This document shows, piece after piece, positions 8,986 to 16,854 of a stretch of 36,691 bases of DNA. The notes under the pieces were generated by a model. That model made no database searches. It was not told the DNA's origin and worked only from the letters and a program-made list of their open reading frames with translations. The stretch lies in assembly GCA_964461045.1 (NCBI GenBank), contig CAYWSJ010000031.1, positions 1 through 36,691 on the forward strand, given 5' to 3'. The position numbers were made by a program, and so were the translations under genes. Source of the stretch: JAGXLC01 sp964461045. GTDB taxonomy: Bacteria > Bacteroidota > Bacteroidia > Bacteroidales > UBA12077. The first letter of the stretch is position 1. Each line of letters starts with the position of its first letter.

Positions 8986-9391
8986 ATACAAACTGAAGAA
9001 TCTGACTTTTTAAAGGTGTTAAAAGAATAATTAAAACAACCAGATCAAAAAGTGCTCCCAGTTTGGCTCCCGGAGGCACAGATTTCAATCCTGGAATAAT
9101 AGACACCAAAGAAAAAATAACTCCCACCATTAATACTTTATGCCACCATAAAAGTCCAATTAACAGGACAACTCCGGAGAAAACCAATAGTATCATGCTA
9201 ATAAACCAAAAAACACCAAAAATTTTTCCTGAATAACCACGCAGGTAAAGTTTACCGGAAAAGATCAAGTTTCTATCCTGGAACCCAACGTCAAGATTTG
9301 TCCAGGTTGCCATGAAACCAGACAAATGGGCCAGTCCATGAAGAATAAGAATAATTGAGAATGCAATTTTCATAAACCTTTTTAAATCCAA
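8984..9391 (-). CDS. Small multi-spanning membrane protein, unknown function
   Basis: A 135-residue protein with four hydrophobic segments (about 7-25, 55-82, 85-103 and 113-130) and short loops. The first segment contains HGLAHLSGF, a His-rich helix. I do not recognise a family firmly; the length and four-helix layout recall DoxX-like or DUF4149-like small membrane proteins, but no diagnostic motif is seen. It stands alone between the serine palmitoyltransferase and trxB terminators, converging on the former. Confidence 0.6.
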   Translation of the reverse strand: MDLKRFMKIAFSIILILHGLAHLSGFMATWTNLDVGFQDRNLIFSGKLYLRGYSGKIFGVFWFISMILLVFSGVVLLIGLLWWHKVLMVGVIFSLVSIIPGLKSVPPGAKLGALFDLVVLIILLTPLKSQILQFV

Positions 9392-9421
9392 GATACAAAA
9401 ATATATGTTAACTTTTTACAC

Positions 9422-9450
9422 AAAAAAATGGCCCCTTGGATTGGGGCCAT
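9422..9450 (-). terminator. Rho-independent terminator of trxB
   Basis: ATGGCCCC (9429-9436 plus strand) and GGGGCCAT (9443-9450) form a perfect 8-bp stem around a 6-base loop. On the minus strand the stem is followed by seven T's (9422-9428), placed 57 bp after the trxB stop. Confidence 0.88.
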
Positions 9451-9506
9451 TTCATCTGTTAATTTATGTTGTTTAAGAAGTATCTATCAATGTTTCCTGA
9501 TCATAT

Positions 9507-10523
9507 TTATTTATTACTTTCAATATCATCCAGCTCTTTAGCAGAAAGGTACCTTTCAGCATCGAGGGCAGCTTTACAGCCCGAGCCTGCAGCTGTAACT
9601 GCCTGCCTGTAGGTAGAGTCCTGCACATCTCCACATGCAAAAACACCGTTCAGGTTAGTTTTTGAGGTGCCGGCTTCTGTATTAATATAACCCACATCAT
9701 CCATATCAAGATAGCCTTTAAAAATATCTGAATTGGGTTTATGACCAATTGCAACGAAGAAACCTGTAACATCAACAGTATACTCTTCTCCATTATTTTT
9801 TACAAGTCTGACACCCGTTACTCCTTCTTCGTCGCCCAAAACTTCCTTGGTTTGAGATTCCCAAAGAACCTCGATATTATCTGTATTAAATATTCGTTTT
9901 TGCATAATCTTTGAGGCGCGTAACTCATCTCTTCTGTGAATCAGGTAAACCTTTTTACAGATTCCTGCAAGGTAGAGAGCTTCTTCAGCGGCAGTATCTC
10001 CTCCACCCACAACAGCAACGTCCTGGTTTTTGTAGAAAAACCCATCACAGGTTGCACAAGCGGAAACTCCCATTCCTTTAAATTTATCTTCAGACTCAAG
10101 GCCAAGATATTTAGCAGAAGCACCAGTTGCGATTATTAATGCATCAGCTTCTATTTTTTTCTTATCATCAATAGTAATTTTATAAGGCTGTTTAGAAAGA
10201 TCAGCAGCAGTAGCAAGGCCAAACCTTACATCGGTTCCAAAACGTTCCGCTTGCTTTTTAAAATCTTCCATCATTTCCGGACCTTTGATTCCTTCGGGAT
10301 AACCAGGATAATTTTCAACATCGGTAGTGGTCGTAAGCTGTCCTCCGGGTTCCATTCCTTCGTACATAACAGGATTCAGATTAGCCCTGGCGGCGTAGAT
10401 AGCAGCAGTATAACCTGCAGGACCTGAGCCAATAATAAGTAATTTTACTTTTTCAACTTCTTTATTAACGTCTTCTACATTTTTACTTTCATCCTGGTTT
10501 TCCATTTGTTTAAATAACGCCAT
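9507..10523 (-). CDS. trxB: Thioredoxin-disulfide reductase
   Basis: This flavoenzyme transfers electrons from NADPH to thioredoxin. It shows the low-molecular-weight thioredoxin reductase layout over 338 residues: FAD-binding GSGPAGYTAAIYAARA near 32-47, redox-active CATC in ACATCDGFF near 155-160, NADPH-binding GGGDTAAEEALY near 173, and a second FAD motif GVFACGDVQD near 295. A charged 25-residue N-terminal extension, rich in Glu, Asp, Lys and Val, precedes the flavin domain and is longer than in E. coli. It is a single gene here with its own terminator. It could supply electrons to the thioredoxin-like proteins and the thioredoxin-type arsenate reductase 14-20 kb away, but nothing in the sequence ties them together. 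Confidence 0.96.
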   Translation of the reverse strand: MALFKQMENQDESKNVEDVNKEVEKVKLLIIGSGPAGYTAAIYAARANLNPVMYEGMEPGGQLTTTTDVENYPGYPEGIKGPEMMEDFKKQAERFGTDVRFGLATAADLSKQPYKITIDDKKKIEADALIIATGASAKYLGLESEDKFKGMGVSACATCDGFFYKNQDVAVVGGGDTAAEEALYLAGICKKVYLIHRRDELRASKIMQKRIFNTDNIEVLWESQTKEVLGDEEGVTGVRLVKNNGEEYTVDVTGFFVAIGHKPNSDIFKGYLDMDDVGYINTEAGTSKTNLNGVFACGDVQDSTYRQAVTAAGSGCKAALDAERYLSAKELDDIESNK

Positions 10524-10590
10524 AGTATTCTGATTTTTTGTTTATTATTCTTATAACTAAATATCTATATAATTTTATATAAAACGAGGT

Positions 10591-10598
10591 CAAATTTA
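10591..10598 (-). promoter_or_regulatory. Possible -7 box for trxB
   Basis: TAAATTTG on the minus strand matches TAnnTTTG and lies about 68 bp upstream of the trxB ATG. A TTG occurs only 12 bp further upstream, shorter than the usual 17-23, so the promoter is only partly supported. Confidence 0.35.
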
Positions 10599-10630
10599 CA
10601 ATAAATATACCAAATTAAATGGCATGAAAA

Positions 10631-10662
10631 TTTTGCATAATAACTTTTGTTGTGTATTTTTG
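10631..10662 (+). promoter_or_regulatory. Bacteroidetes-type promoter for tRNA-Pro
   Basis: TTTTG at 10631-10635, 19-bp spacer, TATTTTTG at 10655-10662. The tRNA begins 10 bp after the -7 box, as expected for a stable RNA gene. Confidence 0.75.
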
Positions 10663-10672
10663 TTCAGCTATT

Positions 10673-10747
10673 CGGGATGTAGCTCAGCACGGTTAGAGTA
10701 CTCGTCTGGGGGGCGAGGGGCCGCCAGTTCAAATCTGGCCATCCCGA
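10673..10747 (+). tRNA. tRNA-Pro (anticodon GGG)
   Basis: A full cloverleaf can be drawn over 75 bases. The 7-bp acceptor stem is perfect (CGGGATG with CATCCCG). The D-stem is GCTC/GAGT, the anticodon stem CTCGT/GCGAG with loop CTGGGGG, the variable loop 5 bases, and the T-stem GCCAG/CTGGC with loop TTCAAAT. The anticodon at loop positions 3-5 is GGG, which reads proline codons CCC and CCU. The discriminator base is A and no CCA is encoded (ACA follows), so CCA must be added after transcription, as is usual in Bacteroidota. Its own promoter and terminator flank it. Confidence 0.96.
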
Positions 10748-10756
10748 CAAAAAAAC

Positions 10757-10786
10757 AAGCCACCTTGTCCGGGTGGCTTTTCTTTT
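10757..10786 (+). terminator. Rho-independent terminator of tRNA-Pro
   Basis: AAGCCACC (10757-10764) pairs with GGTGGCTT (10772-10779) around a 7-base loop, followed by a T-rich tail (TTCTTTT). It starts 10 bp after the tRNA. Confidence 0.85.
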
Positions 10787-10807
10787 GTCATTTTGGCATT
10801 AAAGCAA

Positions 10808-11260
10808 TTAAAAAGTAATAACTTTATATTCTTTTTTAATATACTCAGTTAAAGGCTTACCCATATATTTCACATCCACACCCAGTTTTTTTAACTTTTC
10901 AGTAACACCATACTGATCTGAACATGCCTTACAAGCTTCTAGTTTAATTCCTTCGGTTTTCATTTTTCTGAGCGTTTTCTGAAGATCTTTGTTGTCAGCA
11001 AGTAATTTTGATGAAGGTCCCCAGATGATAAAGGTAATTTTATCCCACCATTCATATTTTTTGGCATTATAAACATACATAAATACCATTTTCTTAGCTA
11101 CTTCGAGATCACCACTTGTCCATAAGACTATAAGTTCAGGAGCTTTGTTATCGACAGAGTCATTTTGCTCATTCATATCCAATGGTTTACAGGCCTGAAC
11201 AACATTGAATATACCCATAAAGAATATTAACAACCACAAATTTTTAAATATATTTTTCAT
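10808..11260 (-). CDS. DsrE-like domain lipoprotein
   Basis: A 150-residue exported protein. The N-terminus has a signal sequence ending in VQAC, a plausible lipobox (cysteine about residue 24), followed by an acidic linker. The rest resembles the DsrE/DsrF-like fold: a LWTSGD strand-loop start, a helix rich in Met and Tyr, IIWGPSSKLLADN, and then KLEACKACSDQYGV (about 112-125) with a C-x-x-C pair where DsrE-type proteins carry their reactive cysteine. DsrE-fold proteins often handle sulfur transfer, but an outer-membrane or periplasmic version need not do the same. Single gene between the tRNA and the Yip1-like gene, separated from the latter by a terminator. Confidence 0.7.
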   Translation of the reverse strand: MKNIFKNLWLLIFFMGIFNVVQACKPLDMNEQNDSVDNKAPELIVLWTSGDLEVAKKMVFMYVYNAKKYEWWDKITFIIWGPSSKLLADNKDLQKTLRKMKTEGIKLEACKACSDQYGVTEKLKKLGVDVKYMGKPLTEYIKKEYKVITF

Positions 11261-11275
11261 AGCAAACGGTTTAAG

Positions 11276-11304
11276 ATAAAAATCCCGGCCATAGAGACCG
11301 GGAT
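11276..11304 (-). terminator. Rho-independent terminator of the Yip1-like gene
   Basis: ATCCCGG (11282-11288) and CCGGGAT (11298-11304) form a 7-bp stem with a 9-base loop. On the minus strand it is followed by a run of T's and lies about 30 bp after the stop of the upstream gene. Confidence 0.8.
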
Positions 11305-11333
11305 ATAATTATCTTTGGTTTAATTTAAATTGA

Positions 11334-12392
11334 TTATTTTTCTTCCCATTCAAAATCTTTCTTATAATCGTTATCTTCTTTAAGAAAGTCAATAAATGCA
11401 TCTTCCACATCATCTTTTGAAAGATTGGTTTCTTTTGTTGTAAAATATCCATCGGCATCTCTGTATTCCATTAAATAGCCATCTTCTGTTACAGCTGCCT
11501 GTATAAATCTTCCGGTTTTGCTTAGCACTATGGTTGGATTTTTATCGCTAAGTTTATCCAGGGCATCCTTAATATCTCCTTTATCCACATCCTTCATAAC
11601 TTCTCCACTGGCTAACTGAATCCTGTAGCTCATTGCTTCTTTCATTGCTTCTGCAGCTTTTTCTGATTCTTTAGCCATCTCCTTTGTCATTTCCTCTGCT
11701 GCTTTTTCATAATCTTTTGCCATTTTTTCTGCTGCCTTCTGATATTCTCTCATATTTTTGGAGTCAAAACCATATTTCTTGGCCATTCGATTACCCACAT
11801 TTCTTGTTGCAAGTCCAATAATCATGAAAACAAGAAGAATTGCAGCCAAGATATATGAAACAACTTTAGCTGTTTCTACTTTTCCATTCAGTGAATTTAC
11901 AACGGCATTGTAAAGCATCCATACTCCATATACATTTACTGCCAGAATAATTATTGAATGCAGAGTAGGTGAAATCGCCTGGAAAAATCCAAGAAATGCG
12001 GAAATTGGTAAAATAACCATTAATGAAGCAGATACACGCGTATTGGCCTCAAAATCGTTATTCCCATTACAAATAGAAGAAACGACTAAAATAATGATTG
12101 CGCCAATAAACAAACCAATAACTGCACCAATTATGGAAAAGAAAAAGGCGCCAATGCCTGCAGCACCACCTAAAATTCCACCGCCTAATAAAGTTAGTCC
12201 TGTTACACTCCAGATAAGCTTAAATAAACCTGCAACAGCTCCATAAATTAATGCCTTAATAATTGGAACTACATAGCCTCCTTTAACATTAAAGGATTTA
12301 AAATATTCTTTTGGATTTAAAAGAACATTTTTTGAATCTTGTAAGAATTTTGAAAAATCAAATTTTTCTTCTTGATTGGTTTCCTGTGCCAT
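11334..12392 (-). CDS. Yip1-domain-like membrane protein with charged C-terminal domain
   Basis: A 352-residue protein in two parts. Residues 1-200 resemble bacterial Yip1-type proteins: a cytoplasmic N-terminus with LLNPKEYFKSF, then about five membrane segments rich in Gly, Ala and Ile. Residues 210-260 are a charged helical stretch built on repeats of EKAAEEMTKEMAKE type. Residues 260-352 form a soluble, acidic domain with no family I can name. Cellular role is unknown. Single gene with its own terminator. Confidence 0.6.
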   Translation of the reverse strand: MAQETNQEEKFDFSKFLQDSKNVLLNPKEYFKSFNVKGGYVVPIIKALIYGAVAGLFKLIWSVTGLTLLGGGILGGAAGIGAFFFSIIGAVIGLFIGAIIILVVSSICNGNNDFEANTRVSASLMVILPISAFLGFFQAISPTLHSIIILAVNVYGVWMLYNAVVNSLNGKVETAKVVSYILAAILLVFMIIGLATRNVGNRMAKKYGFDSKNMREYQKAAEKMAKDYEKAAEEMTKEMAKESEKAAEAMKEAMSYRIQLASGEVMKDVDKGDIKDALDKLSDKNPTIVLSKTGRFIQAAVTEDGYLMEYRDADGYFTTKETNLSKDDVEDAFIDFLKEDNDYKKDFEWEEK

Positions 12393-12503
12393 AGTATTAA
12401 AATTTTAAATTTGGGTAACAAAGAATAATTGAATAAACACTCTAAATGTATTAAAAAACAACAATAGAAACAATTAAAAAAAGAAAAAACACAGATGTTT
12501 TTA

Positions 12504-13475
12504 CTAATATTCTGATAAAATTTCTGCCAGGGCTTTTTTCATATCTTCCAGATTATCAGACCCTCCATTACCCGAATGATTGGTTTTTATATCGGAAAAA
12601 TTTACAGGATCAAAAAGCCTGTGTGCCCTGATCAAACCCGATTCCTTATTCCAGGCCATCAGTGATAAAATATAAGGTTGAAGTTTATTATTAACTACAA
12701 ACTGAAATTTAAGTTTTAGTTCCTGGACAATCATCATCTCAGATTTTCCTTTAATACTGATAGTTCCGTTGCGCATTTCTTTTTGATAATTATTATCCGG
12801 TTCAATTGATACTTCCTCAATATCCTCTACATTTATCACCTGAAGCCAATAGTTTAACTGATCAGTAGGGTAATCTGACAAATTCTCAATATTAACTTCA
12901 ACCGTGTTAAAGGTTTCGGCATTTCCACGCGAGAGATTCAAATCCAGGTTTAGCCTGGGCTTCTTATTTTTCATGAAAAGAGCCTCAACAACAGAATGAG
13001 GTGCAGGCCTTGCAGCATCCTGAACTCTGATATAATATTTGCCGGTTTCGATACACTGATGAGGAGGATTAAGGCTTTGAGGTATATCTATTACATAAAT
13101 GGTTCCACCTCCATTTTCAAATTGTTTGACTTTGAGGTTTTCAGGGGGAGGTGTAATATTGGCTGATATCATGCTCATAAGCCATTCCTTATCTTTAAAA
13201 TGTGTGGGGATCATCTTACCCTGGCATCTGCGTTTTTCTGATTTCCCGGAGGAATACTTATCTTCTTCGGGTGACCCGGCAATAATCAATCCTCCTTCAG
13301 TATTCAGGAATGCACTAATTTCTTTATACAGGCTGCTTATTTTAACTTTTCCGCTTTTAAATTCGAGAATTGAATTTTCTGCCCGGGGGTCCAGAAAAAA
13401 ATTCTCAAGATCCCTGAGAGTTAAGGCTTCAACATCTTTTCCCAATATTTGAGCCGAATAATACATAAACCCCAT
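12504..13475 (-). CDS. AlbA_2 / Schlafen-like domain protein
   Basis: A 323-residue cytoplasmic protein. Residues 15-165 match the AlbA_2 (Schlafen-like) domain: ENSILEFKSG near 35, LYKEISAFLNTEGGLIIAG near 50-68, and later IYVIDIPQSLNPPHQ, GKYYIRV and RPAPHSVVEALF. This fold is found in predicted transcription regulators and some defence proteins; bacterial members are often annotated as putative DNA-binding or ATP-binding. Residues 170-290 look like a beta-sandwich rich in Asn and Ile, of unknown family. No nuclease or NTPase domain is attached and no toxin or defence partner is adjacent, so a defence role is not supported. The ATG at 13475 is used; Met4 (13466) is an alternative start. Confidence 0.7.
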   Translation of the reverse strand: MGFMYYSAQILGKDVEALTLRDLENFFLDPRAENSILEFKSGKVKISSLYKEISAFLNTEGGLIIAGSPEEDKYSSGKSEKRRCQGKMIPTHFKDKEWLMSMISANITPPPENLKVKQFENGGGTIYVIDIPQSLNPPHQCIETGKYYIRVQDAARPAPHSVVEALFMKNKKPRLNLDLNLSRGNAETFNTVEVNIENLSDYPTDQLNYWLQVINVEDIEEVSIEPDNNYQKEMRNGTISIKGKSEMMIVQELKLKFQFVVNNKLQPYILSLMAWNKESGLIRAHRLFDPVNFSDIKTNHSGNGGSDNLEDMKKALAEILSEY

Positions 13476-13743
13476 TTTATGTGAACAAGTTAAAAATATC
13501 TGAGTATTTCTGAAAATATTTTATATATAATATTATGAATAAACTGTTCTACTAAGCAACTTATTGTCAGTACAAAATTAATTATTTAAACAAAATAATG
13601 TATATATAAAACAAATTTTCAATTCATGAGTTAAACGTAATAAATGTCATATAATAATAATTATTAATAGCAAAACAATAATTTTGTAGAATAAGATAAT
13701 AATTTTTTATTGTAATTATTCCAGCAAATATCAACCAGATAAA
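13476..13743. other. AT-rich intergenic region
   Basis: Between two divergent genes, 268 bp, very AT-rich, with no supportable gene. A TAATTTTG at 13679-13686 matches the -7 box for the CDF gene but has no TTG at the right distance. Nothing else is seen. Confidence 0.5.
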
Positions 13744-14631
13744 ATGCCTGACAGTAATAATCATATACACAACAAGAGTACGAGAAACTTAAGACTTGCA
13801 TTTTTCCTTAATTTAGGATTTACATTGCTTGAGATTGTGGGTGGAATGTATGTTAACAGTGTAGCTATTTTGTCAGATGCTTTGCATGACCTGGGAGATT
13901 CTCTTTCCCTGGGCATTGCCTGGCACCTGGATAAAAAATCCCGTAAGGCGTCAACTCAGAAATTTTCATTTGGTTACCAGAGATTTTCGGTTCTGGGGGC
14001 CTTAATAAACAGTGTTGTGCTCATTGCAGGTTCCATATTCATTCTTTCTGAAGTTACCGAAAGAATTATGCACCCGGAAGAAACAAAAGCTGAAGGAATG
14101 TTGATTTTTGCCCTTGTTGGGATCCTGGTAAACGGATATGCCGTTCTTAAAATGAGACGGGGCAAGACCTTAAATGAACGTGTGGTTGCCTGGCATTTAC
14201 TTGAGGATGTACTGGGCTGGATAGCTGTATTAATTATCAGTATTGTTCTGCTTTTCACAGATCTTTATATTCTTGATCCTATTCTATCTGCACTAATTAC
14301 ACTTTATGTATTGTTTAACATCCTTAAAAAATTACGGGAGACATTTCTCATTTTCCTGCAAGGTGTTCCTGCAGACATTAATTTAACAGAAATTGAAAAG
14401 AAACTCCTTGCGATTGATAAGATAGACTCGCTGCATCATGTCCATACCTGGACGCTTGATGGAGAAAATCATGTTTTTACCGCTCATGTAAAAATAGAAG
14501 ATGTACACACTTTCAAGGAAATAGTTGATATAAAAAAATGTATTAAATCTGTTATTCAGAAGTATCCTTTTAGTCACTATACTATTGAGATTGAACTTAA
14601 TGAAGAAGGATGTGAACTGGATGATGGTTAA
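13744..14631 (+). CDS. Cation diffusion facilitator (CDF) metal efflux transporter
   Basis: An inner-membrane exporter of divalent metals (most likely Zn2+, possibly Cd2+, Co2+ or others) driven by proton exchange. The 295 residues show the CDF layout: short His-containing N-terminus (NNHIHNKS), six membrane segments (about 16-205) and a cytoplasmic C-terminal domain. The metal site is visible as SDALHDLGD in TM2 (about residues 45-53) and HLLEDVLGW in TM5 (about 152-160), giving the HxxxD pattern in both helices typical of Zn/Cd CzcD/ZitB-like members. The C-terminal domain holds HHVHTWTLDGENHVFTAHV, also typical. No metal regulator lies next to it, and the upstream gene is divergent. Confidence 0.9.
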   Translation: MPDSNNHIHNKSTRNLRLAFFLNLGFTLLEIVGGMYVNSVAILSDALHDLGDSLSLGIAWHLDKKSRKASTQKFSFGYQRFSVLGALINSVVLIAGSIFILSEVTERIMHPEETKAEGMLIFALVGILVNGYAVLKMRRGKTLNERVVAWHLLEDVLGWIAVLIISIVLLFTDLYILDPILSALITLYVLFNILKKLRETFLIFLQGVPADINLTEIEKKLLAIDKIDSLHHVHTWTLDGENHVFTAHVKIEDVHTFKEIVDIKKCIKSVIQKYPFSHYTIEIELNEEGCELDDG

Positions 14632-14832
14632 GGTTTTAAGATTTAACTGTTTGGTATTCTTTATTTCTGTTCAGGGTCTGCTGAAAAACACAAAATAAAC
14701 TCATAATGAAGACTATACAAATTTTTAATATTTGCATAATGCAAGTCTTTTACTAATATTGGCTAAAAAAATTGCATTTTTTACCGATTAGTATTCTACC
14801 ATATAAAATAAATTATTTTGTTAGCCTTTAGC

Positions 14833-14905
14833 GCATCATCTACTTCGTTGGCTTCAGCTTGCAGTATTAATATACAGCTTCGCTTCGCCGGCTTGTATAT
14901 GATGC
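14833..14905. repeat. Inverted-repeat element in an intergenic region
   Basis: Within the 287-bp gap between the CDF and MATE genes. Arms GCATCATCTAC (14833-14843) and GTATATGATGC (14895-14905) are inverted with one mismatch, around 51 bp that includes a small hairpin GTAT-TAAT-ATAC. The segment is richer in G+C than its AT-rich surroundings. It has no coding capacity and might be a small dispersed or MITE-like element. The rest of the gap shows nothing. Confidence 0.45.
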
Positions 14906-14918
14906 ACTACAGACTATT

Positions 14919-16271
14919 TCAGCAAACCCTGTTTGATGTCTTTTTTAGATAAAATTTCAGCCATAAGAATGTCAGGGTACCGGTTAAAATATTAGCCAGA
15001 AAAGCGGCCCAGAATACCCCTGTAAGATTCCAGTAAATTGAAGCCAGCCATGCGAGTGGAACGTACAGTCCAAACATTCTGAGGGCCGTTAACCCGGCCG
15101 ATGGCAGGGGTTTATTAATTCCATTAAAAACATTGATTCCGACCATCAGAATACCCTGAAATCCGTAGCTAAAGGATACAATAAGCAAATAGTCTGCAGT
15201 AATCCGTATTACCTTTCCATTATCACTGAAAACAGAAGAAATCGGCTCTGCCCAAAGCTGTGCAACCAGGAAAAGCAACAAACCCCAACCTAAAGCAAAA
15301 GCAGTTCCAATGTTAAATCCATTCATCAATCGTTTAACTTTTCCTTTTCCCCAGTTTTGCCCTGCATAAATAATCATCACAGAACCAAGCGCATTTACCA
15401 GGATGAGAGAAAACATCTCCATACGGGAAACCACGCCAAAAGCGGCTACAGCTTCTTCTCCAAACTTAGCTATAATCCTTGTTACAATACCTATTGAAAG
15501 AGGCGTAATTAGTATACTTGCTGTGGCCGGGCCAGCAATGTAAAGAATCTTTCTCCATGTACGAAGTATTTCTTTTATCCGCGGTAAGAAAACGGTTAGT
15601 AATTTTTCTCTTCTGATTAAAACATAAAGAGTAAGTACAAGTCCTACTCCCCTGCCCACGACAGTAGCAATAGCTGCTCCCTTCATTGATAATGCAGGAA
15701 ATGGACCATAACCAAGAATTAAAAAAGGGTCAAGAATAATATTCGTCACTGCAGAGGCAGTCATAAACATCCCCGGTGTAAAAGTGTCGCCTGTAGCCCG
15801 GATAATATTGTTTCCAACCATAGGAACTACAACAAAGATCATCCCCCAATACCAAATGCTCATGTAATCATAAATCAAGGGGATCACATCTGCAGAAGCT
15901 CCTAAAGCACGAAACAAAGGTTTTATGGTAAGTTGTCCAACAGTAACCATAACCACAATAATGGTTAATCCGAGCAATAATGCTTCCGATGCATATATTT
16001 TAAGAGTGGAGTGTGGTTTCGTAACAATTGATCGTGAAATTAAGGAAGATGTTCCAATGCCTACACCCAATGCCAGGCTTGAAACAACCATAACCACAGG
16101 AAAAGTAAAACCCATTGCTGCTAATTCATCAACACCTACTTTCCCAATAAAATAAGTATCAGCCAGGTTGAACATAACCATCCCCAGCATACCTAAAACC
16201 ATTGGCCAGGTGAGTTTCATCAGCAAAGGAGTTATAGGCCCCTCTGTTAAATCTCTTTGTTTAGCTTTCAT
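14919..16271 (-). CDS. MATE family efflux transporter
   Basis: A 450-residue inner-membrane protein with about twelve membrane segments, of the multidrug and toxin extrusion family, exporting compounds in exchange for Na+ or H+. Family signs are the amino-terminal TEGPITPLLMKLTWPMVLGM, the TYFIGKVGVDELAAMG region near residue 40-56, and PISSVFSDNGKVIRI in the second half. Substrate cannot be read. Its start codon overlaps the stop of the upstream marR gene by 11 bp (16261-16271), so the two are one operon and the regulator very likely controls this exporter. Confidence 0.92.
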   Translation of the reverse strand: MKAKQRDLTEGPITPLLMKLTWPMVLGMLGMVMFNLADTYFIGKVGVDELAAMGFTFPVVMVVSSLALGVGIGTSSLISRSIVTKPHSTLKIYASEALLLGLTIIVVMVTVGQLTIKPLFRALGASADVIPLIYDYMSIWYWGMIFVVVPMVGNNIIRATGDTFTPGMFMTASAVTNIILDPFLILGYGPFPALSMKGAAIATVVGRGVGLVLTLYVLIRREKLLTVFLPRIKEILRTWRKILYIAGPATASILITPLSIGIVTRIIAKFGEEAVAAFGVVSRMEMFSLILVNALGSVMIIYAGQNWGKGKVKRLMNGFNIGTAFALGWGLLLFLVAQLWAEPISSVFSDNGKVIRITADYLLIVSFSYGFQGILMVGINVFNGINKPLPSAGLTALRMFGLYVPLAWLASIYWNLTGVFWAAFLANILTGTLTFLWLKFYLKKTSNRVC

Positions 16272-16713
16272 TCTTTTCCTTCATTTGCAAGTATTCCATT
16301 GAATTTTCAATCATCCTGTTTAATAAATTAAAAGCTATTTTCTTTTCATCTTCAGTAAAATCATTTGTCAAAATACTGGTCCACTCCTTAAAAATTTCTT
16401 TCAGTTCAGGGAGTAAATTCCTGGTTTTATCCGTTATGAGAAGCCAACTGGAACGTTTATCATGGCTATCCTGCTTTTTCAGAATAAAACCGTTTTTTTC
16501 AAGACTCCTTGTAAGGGTAGAAGTAGTTCCTTTATCCAGTTGAAAATAATTACATATCTGGTGCTGAGTCACCTCTCCTTTTTTTACAACATACATCAGA
16601 ACAGGAATCTGCCCATGCCCCAGTCCATAAGGACCGGTTTTCTTATGGAAGTACATGGTACCCTGACGATATAAAATGGAAATCAGTCTGCCAAATGATT
16701 TACTTTTCTGCAT
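16261..16713 (-). CDS. MarR family transcriptional regulator
   Basis: A 150-residue cytoplasmic protein with a winged-helix DNA-binding domain. The recognition part is visible: GEVTQHQICNYFQLDKGTTST (split here as GEVTQHQI then CNYFQLDKGTTST), and the wing KQDSHDKRSSWLLITDKTR around residues 85-102, with the family Asp and Arg. I choose ATG 16713 over the in-frame TTG at 16782, because the longer version adds a Phe-rich tail and runs across the palindrome at 16768-16785. It is upstream of and overlaps the MATE gene, so it is likely an autorepressor that responds to a compound the pump removes. Confidence 0.88.
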   Translation of the reverse strand: MQKSKSFGRLISILYRQGTMYFHKKTGPYGLGHGQIPVLMYVVKKGEVTQHQICNYFQLDKGTTSTLTRSLEKNGFILKKQDSHDKRSSWLLITDKTRNLLPELKEIFKEWTSILTNDFTEDEKKIAFNLLNRMIENSMEYLQMKEKNES

Positions 16714-16767
16714 AATTAATTTATTCCTTTGTTTAAAATAATAAAAAGAGGTAAAGTTGAAAAAAAA

Positions 16768-16785
16768 TAGTTGGAATCCCAACTA
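16768..16785. promoter_or_regulatory. Candidate MarR operator
   Basis: A perfect 7-bp inverted repeat, TAGTTGG (16768-16774) and CCAACTA (16779-16785), with a 4-base spacer. It lies 55 bp upstream of the marR ATG, where an autoregulatory operator is expected. Confidence 0.6.
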
Positions 16786-16799
16786 AATTTATATTATTT

Positions 16800-16841
16800 A
16801 AGGTTGTCCGAATACACTGAAATATTCTATCAGACAACCTT
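16800..16841. terminator. Hairpin between yceI-like and marR genes
   Basis: AAGGTTGTC (16800-16808) and GACAACCTT (16833-16841) form a perfect 9-bp stem around a 24-base loop, 13 bp after the YceI stop on the minus strand. The base run after the stem is only weakly T-rich, so terminator is the best but not certain call. Confidence 0.5.
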
Positions 16842-16854
16842 AAAAAACTAATAA

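Noticed and set aside
12504..13475. Defence island around the AlbA_2/Schlafen-like gene
   Set aside because: No restriction, toxin, abortive-infection or reverse transcriptase gene is adjacent; neighbours are a Yip1-like protein and a CDF exporter.
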